A DNA stretch of 36,851 nucleotides from Candidatus Gorgonimonas eunicellae (GCA_929200395.1 CAKMZJ010000015.1:1-36851), one strand, 5' to 3'. Positions 16,193 to 26,148 are shown, numbered from the stretch's first letter. The notes: generated by a model not told the origin, from the letters alone. Numbers and translations are program-made.

Positions 16193-18196
16193 ATGCGTTT
16201 TTTTCTCTATATATTTTTTTGTTGTTCTATTGCAATTGCAAATGCTAATAAAGGCTCAGAAAATGAGACTAACAGTACAGCTAAAAATTCAATAAAAGCC
16301 TCTTCTTTATTGAGTAGTAAATTATTATCATCTATTAGCTTGCACAGTACTTCTCAATACAATGCAGATGAGCTACAATATTTTAGCTATGTCAACCCAG
16401 AAGCCCCTAAAGGTGGTACATTTAGGATTATACAAATAGGAACATTTGAAAATTTAAATATTTTTGCTAAAAAAGGGATAACCGCTGAAAGTATAGAATT
16501 AATATACGACAAACTAATGCAAGCTAATAAAGAAGAGCCTGCTACTTTATATCCATTGCTAGCAACATCTCTGCAATTGTTACCAGATAACAGCGGGGTT
16601 ATTTTTAATTTAAATCCAAATGCTAAATTTCATGACGGTCATCCAGTTACTGCAGAAGATGTAGTTTTTAGCTTTAAAGCATTTACTCAGCAAGGCAGTT
16701 TTTTTTATAAAAGCTACTATAGCGAGATTGATTCTGTGAAAGTATTAACTACTCACCAAGTGCAATTTAATTTTATTCACACAAGCAATACTGATCTTCC
16801 CTACATGATAGCCCAACTGCCTGTATTACCAAAACATTTTAACCGCAACGGTGCTACAAAATCTTACAACAATGCATTAGATATTCCTTTAGGAAGTGGA
16901 CCTTATAAAATAGAATCAATTAATCCATCGCAGCGCATTACTTTAAAAAAAGTTGATAACTATTGGGGGAAAGATCTATCGGTAAATAAAGGTCGTTATA
17001 ATTTTGATTCTCTAATATATGATTATTTTTTAGACATTAACCTTGCTCGTGAAGCATTAAAGTCAGGAAAGTATGACTTTTTTATGGAAGTTACATCTCA
17101 AAATTGGGAGTCGTTTAAAAACAGCAAAGCAGTTAAAAAAAATTTATTACTGATGCGAGAAATTTCAACATTAGACACCTCCCCATTTCAAGGATTTGTA
17201 TTTAATCATCGAAAAAGTAAATTTAAAAATATATATATCCGGCAAGCTTTAACACAATTATTTGATTTTAATAAAATAAACCGTAGCTTGTTTTATAATA
17301 GTTATTTACGCGCTAATAGTTATTTCCCTAATTCAGTTATGTCAGCAACAGGAACTCCAATTGATGGAGAGTTGCAATTATTACAACCATGGAGCAACCA
17401 TTTGCCTGAAGAGTTGTTTACTCAAAAATTTACCTTGCCTTCAGGGAATTCCAAAGAAAGAAAATCAATAGCTTTAGAATTATTTAAAAAAGCCGGGTTT
17501 TCTTTGCATCAAGGTCAATTAATAGATAAAGACAAAAAGGTTTTCTCTATAGATTTTCTTACATATAACAATATGTATGATAATATCATCAGTGCTTTTG
17601 CTGATTATTTAAAATCATTAGGAATAGCAGTGTCTATTCGCTCAGTAGATCTACCAGTATATACAAATAATCTTAGAAATTTTGACTTTGATATGATAAT
17701 GTACGCATGGAACCAGTCTTCAACTCCTGGAAGCGAACAATATTTTTATTGGGGTAGCCAATTTGCAGATACACCAATGACTAATAATTTAGCGGGAATT
17801 AATAGCCCAATTGTTGATGATATGATCACTAACATAGTTAAAGCTAAAAACAAACAAGAGCTTCGAGATAGCGTAAAAGCTTTAGACCGAGTTTTACTTT
17901 GGGGGTATTATACAATACCGCAATGGTATTTCCCTAAGTATCGTATAATTTCATCATCTTCGGTACTATTACCGTCCTCAAAACCGCTATACGGTATTGA
18001 TATTCATAGCTGGTATTTTGATCTTAAGGCTATATCTCAAGCTAAAAATACAGATCTAATACTAGAAAAGTCTTACTTTAAAGATAATCTATTATTACTA
18101 TGCGCTCTTGTTTTTATTGTTTTTTTGAGTATTCTTATTCTAGCTAAAGCTAGAAAGAAAAGAAAAAAAGATAAAATAAATATTGAACTTATATGA
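16193..18196 (+). CDS. yejA: oligopeptide ABC transporter substrate-binding protein YejA, with C-terminal membrane helix
   Basis: Family 5 extracellular solute-binding protein of the YejABEF importer (known elsewhere for microcin C uptake and antimicrobial-peptide resistance). The ATG giving MRFFLYIFFCCSIAIANA as signal peptide is chosen over an earlier TTG. Typical blocks are YVNPEAPKGGTFRI, NAKFHDGHPVTAEDVVFSF, GSGPYKIES and FVFNHRKSKFKNIYIRQAL. Unusually, residues 633-650 form a hydrophobic helix (LLLLCALVFIVFLSILIL) followed by a very basic tail, so the mature protein is probably tethered to the inner membrane. E. coli YejA is soluble. Separated from yejB by 160 bases containing a hairpin repeat. 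Confidence 0.9.
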   Translation: MRFFLYIFFCCSIAIANANKGSENETNSTAKNSIKASSLLSSKLLSSISLHSTSQYNADELQYFSYVNPEAPKGGTFRIIQIGTFENLNIFAKKGITAESIELIYDKLMQANKEEPATLYPLLATSLQLLPDNSGVIFNLNPNAKFHDGHPVTAEDVVFSFKAFTQQGSFFYKSYYSEIDSVKVLTTHQVQFNFIHTSNTDLPYMIAQLPVLPKHFNRNGATKSYNNALDIPLGSGPYKIESINPSQRITLKKVDNYWGKDLSVNKGRYNFDSLIYDYFLDINLAREALKSGKYDFFMEVTSQNWESFKNSKAVKKNLLLMREISTLDTSPFQGFVFNHRKSKFKNIYIRQALTQLFDFNKINRSLFYNSYLRANSYFPNSVMSATGTPIDGELQLLQPWSNHLPEELFTQKFTLPSGNSKERKSIALELFKKAGFSLHQGQLIDKDKKVFSIDFLTYNNMYDNIISAFADYLKSLGIAVSIRSVDLPVYTNNLRNFDFDMIMYAWNQSSTPGSEQYFYWGSQFADTPMTNNLAGINSPIVDDMITNIVKAKNKQELRDSVKALDRVLLWGYYTIPQWYFPKYRIISSSSVLLPSSKPLYGIDIHSWYFDLKAISQAKNTDLILEKSYFKDNLLLLCALVFIVFLSILILAKARKKRKKDKINIELI

Positions 18197-18303
18197 TTTA
18201 ATCTTATTAATTATGTTGATGATTTTTTATCATTAGTTAATCTAATTATACCTAATTAAGAGATTGTGATTGTTTGATACAAAGATTTTTAAAGCAAAAA
18301 TTG

Positions 18304-18329
18304 TATATACCTTCAAATAGAAAGTATAT
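18304..18329. repeat. short hairpin repeat, degenerate copy
   Basis: TATATACCTTCAAATAGAAA then GTATAT forms arms ATATACCTT/AAAGTATAT with one mismatch and resembles the 27-base hairpin family in reverse orientation. It lies between yejA and yejB. Confidence 0.4.
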
Positions 18330-18356
18330 TGTTAACCACCTAACTGATATGGTGTT

Positions 18357-19439
18357 ATGAATTATTATATACTAAGACGATTAGCTCTTATAATACCAAC
18401 TCTTTTTGGTATTATATTGATTAATTTTTTAATAGTGCAAGCTTCTCCTGGTGGCCCAGTTGAGCAAATGATTGCTAATCTAGAGGGATTTGATACTAGT
18501 GCTACTAGTAGGATATCTGGTACTAGTTCAACTTTAGATGTTGGTTTTGATGATTTATCTGAATACCGTGGAAGAAGAGGCATTGATCCAGAGCTATTAA
18601 AAGATATAGAAAAGCTTTATGGCTTCGACAAGCCTGCAACAGAAAGATTTATCCAAATGATAACCAATTATTTACACTTTGATTTAGGAGATTCATTTTT
18701 TAGAAGTGCTAAAGTAATAGATTTAATTATGCAAAAACTCCCAGTATCTATATCACTTGGGCTATGGGGTACATTATTAATTTATTTGATTTCTATTCCT
18801 TTAGGAATTCGTAAAGCTGTCAGGCAAGGTAGCAGATTCGATATCTGGACAAGTATCATGATTGCTATAGGTTATGCTATACCAAGTTTTCTGCTAGCAT
18901 TACTACTAATAGTTTTATTTGCAGGTGGTAGTTATTGGAATATATTTCCTCTACGTGGACTAGTATCTGATAACTTTGAAAGCTTATCGGTTTTTGGCAA
19001 GCTTTTAGACTACGCTTGGCATATGGCTCTTCCGATATTTTGTATGGTCGTTGGCAGTTTTGCTTCTCTTACCATGCTAACTAAAAATTCATTTTTAGAC
19101 GAGATTCAAAAACAATATGTGTTAACAGCTAAAGCCAAAGGAGCATCAGAAAATCAAGTGTTGTTTAAGCATGTATTTCGCAATGCTATGCTAGTAGTAA
19201 TTTCTGGTTTTCCGCATGCTTTACTGAGCATGCTTCTTACCAGCTCGCTATTAATAGAAATAGTATTTTCTTTAGATGGTTTAGGCCTTTTAGGTTATGA
19301 AGCTGCCATCAATAGAGATTACCCTGTAATTTTTGGTACTTTGTATATTTTTACACTTCTTAGTATGCTGATTAAACTTCTTAGTGATATTTCTTATTTT
19401 GTAGTTGATCCACGGATTGACTTTGAGTCTAGGGGTTGA
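18357..19439 (+). CDS. yejB: ABC transporter permease YejB
   Basis: Inner-membrane permease of the oligopeptide importer. The N-terminus [20 protein letters not shown] is typical of DppB/YejB permeases; six hydrophobic segments are visible, and the EAA-type loop appears at about 255-275 ([21 protein letters not shown]). The family's SPGGPVEQ block lies near residue 31. The length of 360 is normal. Its stop lies just before the yejE start. Confidence 0.95.
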   Translation: MNYYILRRLALIIPTLFGIILINFLIVQASPGGPVEQMIANLEGFDTSATSRISGTSSTLDVGFDDLSEYRGRRGIDPELLKDIEKLYGFDKPATERFIQMITNYLHFDLGDSFFRSAKVIDLIMQKLPVSISLGLWGTLLIYLISIPLGIRKAVRQGSRFDIWTSIMIAIGYAIPSFLLALLLIVLFAGGSYWNIFPLRGLVSDNFESLSVFGKLLDYAWHMALPIFCMVVGSFASLTMLTKNSFLDEIQKQYVLTAKAKGASENQVLFKHVFRNAMLVVISGFPHALLSMLLTSSLLIEIVFSLDGLGLLGYEAAINRDYPVIFGTLYIFTLLSMLIKLLSDISYFVVDPRIDFESRG

Positions 19440-19441
19440 CA

Positions 19442-20482
19442 GTGAGTACCAAAAATAAAAATTCTATTTATCATCGGAAATGGAATAACTTTAAAAAAAA
19501 CAGAAGAGGGTTTTACTCTCTAATTATTTTTACAGTATTGTTTTTTATAAGTTTGTTTGCTGAGCTAGTTGCCAATGATAAACCATGGATAGTTTACACT
19601 AATAATAAAATATATTTCCCCATCTTGCATACATATTCAGAAAAAGATTTTGGCGGCGAGTTAGAACTAGCAATTGATTATCGCCATGAATATGCTACAG
19701 ATTTAATTAAATCTCAGGGCGGTTGGATTATTTGGGCGCCTATCAAGTATTCATACGATACAATAAATTACAATAGCGTATCGCCTGCACCTCCTTCAAG
19801 AGAAAATCTTTTAGGAACAGACGATCAAGGGCGCGATGTACTAGCTAGAGTAATTTACGGCTTTAGAATTTCTATCTTTTTTGGGGTTTTGCTTACTGCG
19901 TTAAGCTCAATCGTAGGTATTAGTGTAGGTGCATTACAGGGATATTACGGCGGCAGAATAGATTTATTAGGACAACGCTTTATAGAAATTTGGTCGGGAA
20001 TGCCCAGTTTATTTTTATTAATTATTTTATCTAGCTTTGTTGAGACAAGTTTTTGGTGGCTATTAGGAATAATGCTATTATTTAAATGGATGAGCTTAGT
20101 AGATATTGTCCGCGCAGAATTTTTACGATGTCGCAACTTTGAGTATGTAAGAGCCGCTAAATCTATAGGTGTAAGCGACATAAAGATTATGTTTCGTCAT
20201 ATTTTACCTAATGCTCTAGTATCTACTCTAACTCTATTACCATTTTTGTTAACTAGTTCAATAACTACATTAACATCCCTTGACTTTTTAGGGTTTGGAC
20301 TACCTTCTGGTTCACCTTCGCTAGGAGAATTGATAGCTCAAGGAAAAAATAATTTACAATCACCATGGCTAGGAATTACGGCATTTATGACTATGTCTAT
20401 TATGCTAACCCTGTTGGTTTTTATTGGTGAAGCTTGTCGTGATGCTTTCGATCCGCGTAAATATTATTCTGAGAAAAGGTAA
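19442..20482 (+). CDS. yejE: ABC transporter permease YejE
   Basis: Second permease of the importer. The GTG at 19442 is preferred over a TTG at 19436 because AGGGG at 19431-19435 gives it a 6-base spacing. Family blocks include the N-terminal FKKNRRGFYSLIIF, the long periplasmic segment ending SPAPPSRENLLGTDDQGRDV, and the EAA loop FEYVRAAKSIGVSDIKIMFR. It ends DAFDPRKY, standard for the family. The next gene, yejF, starts 8 bases after its stop. Confidence 0.95.
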   Translation: MSTKNKNSIYHRKWNNFKKNRRGFYSLIIFTVLFFISLFAELVANDKPWIVYTNNKIYFPILHTYSEKDFGGELELAIDYRHEYATDLIKSQGGWIIWAPIKYSYDTINYNSVSPAPPSRENLLGTDDQGRDVLARVIYGFRISIFFGVLLTALSSIVGISVGALQGYYGGRIDLLGQRFIEIWSGMPSLFLLIILSSFVETSFWWLLGIMLLFKWMSLVDIVRAEFLRCRNFEYVRAAKSIGVSDIKIMFRHILPNALVSTLTLLPFLLTSSITTLTSLDFLGFGLPSGSPSLGELIAQGKNNLQSPWLGITAFMTMSIMLTLLVFIGEACRDAFDPRKYYSEKR

Positions 20483-20490
20483 GCGTATTT

Positions 20491-22074
20491 ATGACAAATT
20501 GTTTACTTGAAATAAAAAATTTAAATGTTACTTTTAATAATAGCAACCGCCAAAGCAAAGCTCTTGATGACTGCTCATTTAAAATTCATGAGGGAGAAAC
20601 ATTAGGACTAGTTGGCGAGTCAGGCTCTGGAAAATCTTTATGTGCATTAAGCATTTTAGATTTGCTACCTAGTAATGCTAGACGCACTGGGCAAATAATT
20701 TTTAACAACCGTGACATCAGCTCACTAAATGAAAAGCAAATGCTAGATATCAGAGGCGGAAATATAAGCATGATATTTCAAGAGCCTATGACCGCATTGA
20801 ACCCATTGCATACAATAAGAAGGCAGCTAGCAGAAGTGTTGCAATTACACTCTAATCTTAATAGTGAACAAATATCAAATAAAATAATAGAACTATTAAT
20901 GCGAGTTGGTATTAAAAAACCACATATTCGTATGGGCTGTTATCCGCATCAATTATCTGGAGGACAAAGACAAAGAGTTCTTATTGCTATAGCTCTTGCC
21001 TGTAGGCCACAATTATTAATTGCAGATGAACCAACTACAGCACTCGATGTTACTGTACAAAAGCAAATCTTAGAGCTCTTACGTGAGCTTCAAGACGAAC
21101 TAAAAATGACTGTTTTATTTATTAGTCATGATTTACATATAGTAAAAAAAATATCTGATAACATCTGTGTTATGAAACGTGGTAGTATAGTTGAGAAAGG
21201 TAACACTAAAAAAGTATTTGTTAACCCACAGCATAGTTACACGAAAGCTTTAATAGATGCTGAGCCTAAAGGAGATATAAAAACAGATGTCTCTGATGCT
21301 CCCGTATTGATAGACGCACAAAAAATATCTGTATGGTTTCCTATAAAAAGAGGTTTTTTTAAAAAAACTGTAGATCACATCAAAGCAGTTACAGATGTTA
21401 ATTTTTATATCAAAAAGGGAGAAACTTTAGGGATAGTAGGAGAATCCGGATCAGGAAAAACTACTCTTGCTTTAGCATTGTTAAAACTGTATAAGTACCA
21501 AGGCACAATAAAATTTAAAAATAAGAATATATCATCTATGAGTGAAAAAACATTCAAACCTTTTCGACATGAAATGCAGATTGTTTTTCAAGACCCTTTT
21601 GGTAGTTTAAGTCCGCGAATGAATGTAGAGCAAATATTAAAAGAAGGTCTTGAGGTTCAAGATAAAGTCTCTAAAGATAAATGGCATAATAAAATCCTTA
21701 ATGCTTTAACCGATGTCGGATTATCAGAATCCTGTTTAAATAGATACCCTCATGAATTTTCAGGTGGACAAAGACAACGCATTGCTATTGCTAGAATTTT
21801 AGTTTTAAGACCAACTTTTATTATTTTAGATGAGCCATCTTCTGCTTTAGATCGAACAGTACAAGTGCAAATTATATCTTTATTACAAAATTTACAAAGA
21901 AAATATAATTTAAGTTATTTATTTATAAGTCATGATTTAGCTGTTATTAAAGCATTAAGCCATAGAGTTATGGTCATGCAAGCTGGAAAAATAATTGAGC
22001 ACGGGGCGACAGACGAAGTGTTCAATAACCCACAAGATCCTTATACTCGTGAATTGATTCAATCAAGCTTATAA
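20491..22074 (+). CDS. yejF: ABC transporter ATP-binding protein YejF (two ATPase domains)
   Basis: Duplicated ATPase that drives the importer. The first domain has Walker A GESGSGKS, signature LSGGQRQR and Walker [13 protein letters not shown]; the second has [16 protein letters not shown] and [12 protein letters not shown]. Oligopeptide-transporter C-terminal segments follow each domain (HSYTKAL and DPYTRELI). The 527-residue length matches the fused form. Last gene of the yej group. Confidence 0.96.
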   Translation: MTNCLLEIKNLNVTFNNSNRQSKALDDCSFKIHEGETLGLVGESGSGKSLCALSILDLLPSNARRTGQIIFNNRDISSLNEKQMLDIRGGNISMIFQEPMTALNPLHTIRRQLAEVLQLHSNLNSEQISNKIIELLMRVGIKKPHIRMGCYPHQLSGGQRQRVLIAIALACRPQLLIADEPTTALDVTVQKQILELLRELQDELKMTVLFISHDLHIVKKISDNICVMKRGSIVEKGNTKKVFVNPQHSYTKALIDAEPKGDIKTDVSDAPVLIDAQKISVWFPIKRGFFKKTVDHIKAVTDVNFYIKKGETLGIVGESGSGKTTLALALLKLYKYQGTIKFKNKNISSMSEKTFKPFRHEMQIVFQDPFGSLSPRMNVEQILKEGLEVQDKVSKDKWHNKILNALTDVGLSESCLNRYPHEFSGGQRQRIAIARILVLRPTFIILDEPSSALDRTVQVQIISLLQNLQRKYNLSYLFISHDLAVIKALSHRVMVMQAGKIIEHGATDEVFNNPQDPYTRELIQSSL

Positions 22075-22119
22075 TTGAAATTACATTAAATAGCAATATA
22101 ATAATTAAGTGATATTAAT

Positions 22120-22518
22120 ATGAATAATACTCTAAATGCTTCTATGAATAATTTAATGTTTTCTTCATCCGATAGTATAAACTATATAGAAAACAATAAT
22201 AGCTTTAAATCCAAAAAAAAATTTCAGGCTCCTAACTCAACAAATATAGAACAAAATAATCTACTAATTGCAACAAATCAAGATAACAACAGCACACATA
22301 AAAGCAAGCCCCCCCCTAATAGAATAATAACTTTTTTTAGAGTGTTAAAAAATAAGATTTGTTGTAATAATACTAAGACCACTAATAATAAATCTTATAT
22401 TTATGATAAGGTCAAGGAACAAGTATCTCCTCCTATACCAACAACAGTAGAACCTATATACTATGAGATTGAAAACCCTAATACTCAAAAAGAACACATA
22501 TATGATGAACCATATTAA
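22120..22518 (+). CDS. candidate tyrosine-phosphorylated effector with EPIYA-like and Tir/A36R-like motifs
   Basis: 132 residues, Asn/Ser-rich and predicted disordered, with no signal peptide or membrane helix. The C-terminal 40 residues carry SYIYDKV (Y95), EPIYYEI (Y114, an EPIYA-type core) and EHIYDEPY (Y128, Y132). EHIYDE is the same core as the Nck-binding site around Y474 of enteropathogenic E. coli Tir, and vaccinia A36R has EHIYDS at Y112. Proline runs KSKPPPNR and SPPIPTT could bind SH3 or WW domains. A double Cys (81-82) follows a basic stretch. These features fit a secreted protein phosphorylated by host kinases. The family is not recognised and the function is inferred from motifs only. 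It stands alone downstream of yejF. Confidence 0.55.
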   Translation: MNNTLNASMNNLMFSSSDSINYIENNNSFKSKKKFQAPNSTNIEQNNLLIATNQDNNSTHKSKPPPNRIITFFRVLKNKICCNNTKTTNNKSYIYDKVKEQVSPPIPTTVEPIYYEIENPNTQKEHIYDEPY

Positions 22519-22994
22519 AAAACATTAGAAACAACATAAAATACAAGCAGAAAAAATTATTTATATTATATCTGTTTAAAAACTATTAAACATCTTGAAA
22601 TAACATTGTAAAATCTTATATAATCCACAGCAATTTAGAAGTTTTAGTTTGACTGCAAACGCCAAAATAATATATTGTTTGTGCTATTTATATTTATGGC
22701 ATGATAATTTAGTCATTGATTGATACAGATTTAAGCTTAAAACATACATGTTGACGTTTAAGATACGATGCTTATATTCACTAAAGTCTATTATATGCAG
22801 GATATCTTGAAACACAAAACTAACATCTTAAAACTTATTATATATACGCCCCACGTCTTCATTTTCAAGGTGTATTATTAATGATATACATTTTTAATTT
22901 TAAAGTGTATTACAAATATATAAACTTTGCGGCTTAATCTGTATAACTTATCTTCTGCTTATTGCTTTATTCATTATTTTATAAGGGAAATATA
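22519..22994. other. AT-rich spacer upstream of prs
   Basis: About 475 bases with no supported gene. TATATACGCCCCACGTCTTC near 22850 faintly resembles the end of the 270-bp repeat family, and AAGGTGTATTATTAATGATA nearby resembles the short hairpin arm; both are too degraded to call. An AAGGGAAA ribosome site precedes prs. Confidence 0.4.
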
Positions 22995-23939
22995 ATGTTG
23001 AGTAATTTTAAAATTTTTAGTGGCAATTCTAATCCTCAGTTGAGTAAAAAAGTTGCGGATAACTTAGATATTTCTATGGGGAATGCTCATGTTGGTCGTT
23101 TTAGCGATGGCGAGTGTGCTGTTGAAATTAAAGAAAATGTACGTGGTCAAGATGTTTTTATAATACAATCTGTATGCTACCCTACTAATGATAACCTAAT
23201 GGAGCTAATGATTATTGCCGATGCGATACGTCGATCTTCAGCTGCTAGAATAACAGCTGTTATTCCTTATTTTGGTTATTCGCGTCAAGATCGTAGACCA
23301 AGATCAAGCCGAGTAGCTATAAGTGCAAAGGTTGTAGCAGATATGCTATCTAGTGTCGGGTTTAATAGAATATTAACTTGTGATTTGCATGCTGACCAAA
23401 TTCAGGGTTTTTTTAATATACCCGTAGATAACATCTATGGATCTCCTTTGTTTCTAGAAGATATAATACAAAGAAATTACAAAAATGCTATAGTCGTTTC
23501 TCCTGATCATGGAGGAGTTGTGCGTGCAAGAGCAATAGCAAAAAGAATAGATACAGACTTGGCAATAATAGATAAAAGACGTCCTGAGGCTAATAAAAGT
23601 CAAGTGATGAATGTTATTGGCGATATTTCAGGACGTACTTGTATCATGGTTGATGATATGGTAGATACTGCAGGTACCTTATGTAAGGCAGCGGAAGCAC
23701 TTAAAGATCGCGGTGCATTAGCAGTCCATGCATATTCTATTCACCCTGTACTTTCTGGTAAAGCATTAGAGAATATAGCTAGCTCTCCTATAGATAGCCT
23801 AGTAGTAACAAATACTATCCCCCTTAGTGCTCAGCTACAAGCAACAGGTAAAATCAGACAGCTAGATATCTCATTTTTAATAGCAGAAGCCATAAGAAGA
23901 ATTATTAATGCTAAATCTATTAGCGAAATGTTTCAATAA
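22995..23939 (+). CDS. prs: ribose-phosphate pyrophosphokinase
   Basis: Makes PRPP from ribose 5-phosphate and ATP for nucleotide, His and Trp synthesis. The start [20 protein letters not shown] follows AAGGGAAA; a longer frame at 22962 adds non-family residues. Active-site blocks are [40 protein letters not shown] and the PRPP-binding loop [11 protein letters not shown]. The length of 314 is normal. The SPDHGG block has His where SPDIGG or SPDVGG is usual, a conservative oddity. Confidence 0.96.
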   Translation: MLSNFKIFSGNSNPQLSKKVADNLDISMGNAHVGRFSDGECAVEIKENVRGQDVFIIQSVCYPTNDNLMELMIIADAIRRSSAARITAVIPYFGYSRQDRRPRSSRVAISAKVVADMLSSVGFNRILTCDLHADQIQGFFNIPVDNIYGSPLFLEDIIQRNYKNAIVVSPDHGGVVRARAIAKRIDTDLAIIDKRRPEANKSQVMNVIGDISGRTCIMVDDMVDTAGTLCKAAEALKDRGALAVHAYSIHPVLSGKALENIASSPIDSLVVTNTIPLSAQLQATGKIRQLDISFLIAEAIRRIINAKSISEMFQ

Positions 23940-24084
23940 GCTATTTATCTTATAGTGTTTACTTTTAATCAAATTATCTTTTAGTATTGCTTATATTTTG
24001 TGTGTTGTGTATAATCCATAATTCATAATTGAATTACAAAATTACTTTAATTAATTAAAGCGCTGTTAGAAACTGGGTACAACT

Positions 24085-24864
24085 ATGCAGAATAACAATA
24101 CCAAGCGAATTCCTATTATTGCAGGTAATTGGAAAATGAATATTTTCCCTGAAGACGCTACAACTTTGTCTACAGGGATTATTCATGATACGCAACAATT
24201 AGAAGTGATAGTCTTACCACCTTATGTATACTTGCATCAAGTACACAACTTATTAAAAAATAAGTCTGTTAAACTAGGAGCACAAAATGTTTCTATGTAT
24301 AGCTCTGGTTCTTATACTGGTGAGATCTCAGCACCTATGCTAAAATCAGTAAACTGTTCTCATGCTATTATCGGACACTCTGAAAGAAGGCAATTGTTTC
24401 ATGAGCAAGATGATGCAATCGCTAAAGAATTTACTGCTTTAGTTAAAGAAGGTATAGTTCCAATAGTTTGCATTGGAGAGACACAACAACAAAGAAAATC
24501 TGGCAATGCAAAATCTATAATTAAGCAACAGCTAGATCAAATACTAGAGATTACCAGCTCTGCCGAGCAGTTAATAGATTTTATTATCGCTTATGAGCCA
24601 GTGTGGGCAATAGGTACTGGAGAAAGTGCAAGTAGTGAGCTAGCTCAAGAGATGCACGAATATATAAGATCCCTGTGCTCTAAAGTAAGCAGTGATTTAG
24701 CTGACCAAACTAGAATTATTTATGGTGGCAGCATTAATCCTGAAAACGCACATGATTTACTCTCTCAACAAGATATAGATGGAGGTCTATTAGGTAAAGC
24801 CTCTGTTTCATTAGATAAATTTAATTCAATAATTAAGGTTGCAAATACAATATGGAGACAATGA
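24085..24864 (+). CDS. tpiA: triosephosphate isomerase
   Basis: Interconverts glyceraldehyde 3-phosphate and dihydroxyacetone phosphate. It shows GNWKMN (catalytic Lys), IIGHSERR (catalytic His), AYEPVWAIGTG (catalytic Glu) and the phosphate-binding YGGSINPEN. The length of 259 is normal. Its TGA overlaps the secG ATG, matching the tpiA-secG pair of other gammaproteobacteria. Confidence 0.97.
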   Translation: MQNNNTKRIPIIAGNWKMNIFPEDATTLSTGIIHDTQQLEVIVLPPYVYLHQVHNLLKNKSVKLGAQNVSMYSSGSYTGEISAPMLKSVNCSHAIIGHSERRQLFHEQDDAIAKEFTALVKEGIVPIVCIGETQQQRKSGNAKSIIKQQLDQILEITSSAEQLIDFIIAYEPVWAIGTGESASSELAQEMHEYIRSLCSKVSSDLADQTRIIYGGSINPENAHDLLSQQDIDGGLLGKASVSLDKFNSIIKVANTIWRQ

Positions 24865-25208
24865 TTTTAGCAGTCCATGTTTTGGCCTCTATTAGCCTAG
24901 TTTTTTTTATAATTTTACAGCAGGGCAAAGGCTCTCAAGTAGGGGTAAGCTTTAACTCAGGCGCTTCGCAAACTGTTTTTGGTAGCCAAAGCTCTACAGG
25001 GTTTTTAACCAAGCTAATTACTTTACTAGCTTGTATTTTTTTCGCAACAAATTTATCGTTAGCTTTTATTGCCAAAAAGAACAGTAAAGAACAGTTTGAG
25101 TTTAATCCTACAGAAATAGAACACAAAGAAATACAGTTAAAAACTGATTCTCCTCTTGACCTAGATACTAACAATGAAGTAGAATCTACAACAAATTCCG
25201 ACAAATAG
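24861..25208 (+). CDS. secG: preprotein translocase subunit SecG
   Basis: Small SecYEG component with two membrane helices (about 1-22 and 51-70). Family blocks are ILQQGKGSQVGVSF and FGSQSSTGFLTKLI. The ATG at 24861 overlaps the tpiA stop (ATGA) and has GGAG just before it; an ATG at 24852 is the alternative. A polar acidic tail follows the second helix. The downstream tRNA-Leu matches the usual order. Confidence 0.95.
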   Translation: MILAVHVLASISLVFFIILQQGKGSQVGVSFNSGASQTVFGSQSSTGFLTKLITLLACIFFATNLSLAFIAKKNSKEQFEFNPTEIEHKEIQLKTDSPLDLDTNNEVESTTNSDK

Positions 25209-25235
25209 TGAATTTAAGTAGTGTAATACTTCAAA

Positions 25236-25262
25236 CATACAACTTCAAATAGAAGCTGTATG
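25236..25262. repeat. short hairpin repeat between secG and tRNA-Leu
   Basis: CATACAACTTCAAATAGAAG then CTGTATG; arms CATACA / TGTATG with further pairing of CTT/AAG. It resembles the 27-base hairpin family in reverse orientation. No T-run follows, so it is not an obvious terminator, though it could act as an RNA 3'-end structure for secG. Confidence 0.45.
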
Positions 25263-25276
25263 TATTAATATTTGTA

Positions 25277-25363
25277 GCCGAAGTGGTGGAATTGGTAGAC
25301 ACGCTGTCTTGAGGGGGCAGTGGCTTTATAGCCATGCGGGTTCAAGTCCCGCCTTCGGCACCA
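25277..25363 (+). tRNA. tRNA-Leu (anticodon GAG)
   Basis: An 87-base cloverleaf with encoded CCA. Acceptor GCCGAAG/CTTCGGC pairs fully. The D-arm contains GGAATTGGTAGACACGC, typical of tRNA-Leu. The anticodon stem CTGTC/GGCAG holds loop TTGAGGG (anticodon GAG). A long variable arm (class II) and TTCAAGT T-loop are present. Its place after secG matches E. coli leuU. Confidence 0.95.
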
Positions 25364-25515
25364 AACTATTAAAGCACTGATTTTTAGTTAAAGCAAAGCT
25401 TGTTATTAGTTATTAAATAATAACTGAGTATTATTTTTAGTATCTAATTAATATTTATATTTTTCTTGCTAAGGTAGAGAGCTATATATATAATATTCTA
25501 TGTATTGTAAATAGA

Positions 25516-25592
25516 CGCGGGATGGAGCAGCATGGTAGCTCGTCGGGCTCATAATCCGAAGGTCGTTGGTTCAAATCCAGCTCCCGCTACCA
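25516..25592 (+). tRNA. initiator tRNA-Met (anticodon CAT) with variant identity positions
   Basis: 77 bases including CCA, very close to E. coli tRNA-fMet. The first base C1 is unpaired with position 72 as initiators require, but the mismatch is C1-T72 rather than the usual C1-A72. The anticodon stem TCGGG/TCCGA keeps only two of the three initiator G-C pairs, the third being G31-T39. Anticodon loop is CTCATAA. Position before rimP matches E. coli metY. Confidence 0.93.
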
Positions 25593-25636
25593 AATAACTT
25601 AAATTTTTATTAACTTACTGTTATAAAACTAATCAC

Positions 25637-25659
25637 AGGGCTTTTTTAGCTCTTTTTTT
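25637..25659 (+). terminator. rho-independent terminator after initiator tRNA
   Basis: Stem AGGGCT/AGCTCT (one G-T pair) with a T-rich loop is followed by seven T residues. It lies 45 bases after the tRNA and just before the strong rimP ribosome site GGAGG (25666-25670), so it would separate tRNA from rimP transcription at least partly. Confidence 0.6.
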
Positions 25660-25680
25660 GTTTTTGGAGGTTAAGTAATC

Positions 25681-26148
25681 GTGGCAACATCTATTGAAAA
25701 GTTAAGGACATCGATAGACCCAATTGTTACATCTCTAGAATACTCTTTATGGGGTATCGAGATGATTAGCAAGAAAAATGGCTTTTTAGTTAGGGTCTAT
25801 ATAGATTGTCAAGATAGAGGTATTTCGGTATCTGATTGTGAAAAAGTTACAAGACAATTACTTGATTTTTTTGAGGTTGAGAATTTTGAGTTAGGCGATT
25901 ATACCTTAGAAGTATCTTCTCCTGGATTAGACCGACCTCTATTTGACTTAAGCAATTACCAGGCAATGATAGGAGAAGAAGCACGAGTCGTTCTTTTTTC
26001 TCCTTTTGATGGCAAAAGAACATTTACAGGTGTTATCAAAGGGATAGAAGGTTTTGATATAGTATTGATAGCAAATAATGAAGAAATTGTCATCCCTTTT
26101 AGTTGTATTAAAAAAGCTAAGATTGTTCCAAATTATGATGGTATTTAG
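25681..26148 (+). CDS. rimP: ribosome maturation factor RimP
   Basis: Needed for assembly of the 30S subunit. The GTG start has GGAGG 10 bases upstream. Family blocks are SLWGIEMISKKNGFLVRVYI, SVSDCEKVTRQL, the signature EVSSPGLDRPL, and IPFSCIKKAKIVP at the end. The length of 155 is normal. In most gammaproteobacteria nusA follows within a few dozen bases; here 691 bases intervene. Confidence 0.95.
   Translation: MATSIEKLRTSIDPIVTSLEYSLWGIEMISKKNGFLVRVYIDCQDRGISVSDCEKVTRQLLDFFEVENFELGDYTLEVSSPGLDRPLFDLSNYQAMIGEEARVVLFSPFDGKRTFTGVIKGIEGFDIVLIANNEEIVIPFSCIKKAKIVPNYDGI

Noticed and set aside
13039..22518. Shared N-terminus MNNTLN in the 97-residue and 132-residue proteins as a common export signal
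   Set aside because: Six residues made of the codons most favoured by AT-rich sequence; the similarity stops at once and is likely chance.
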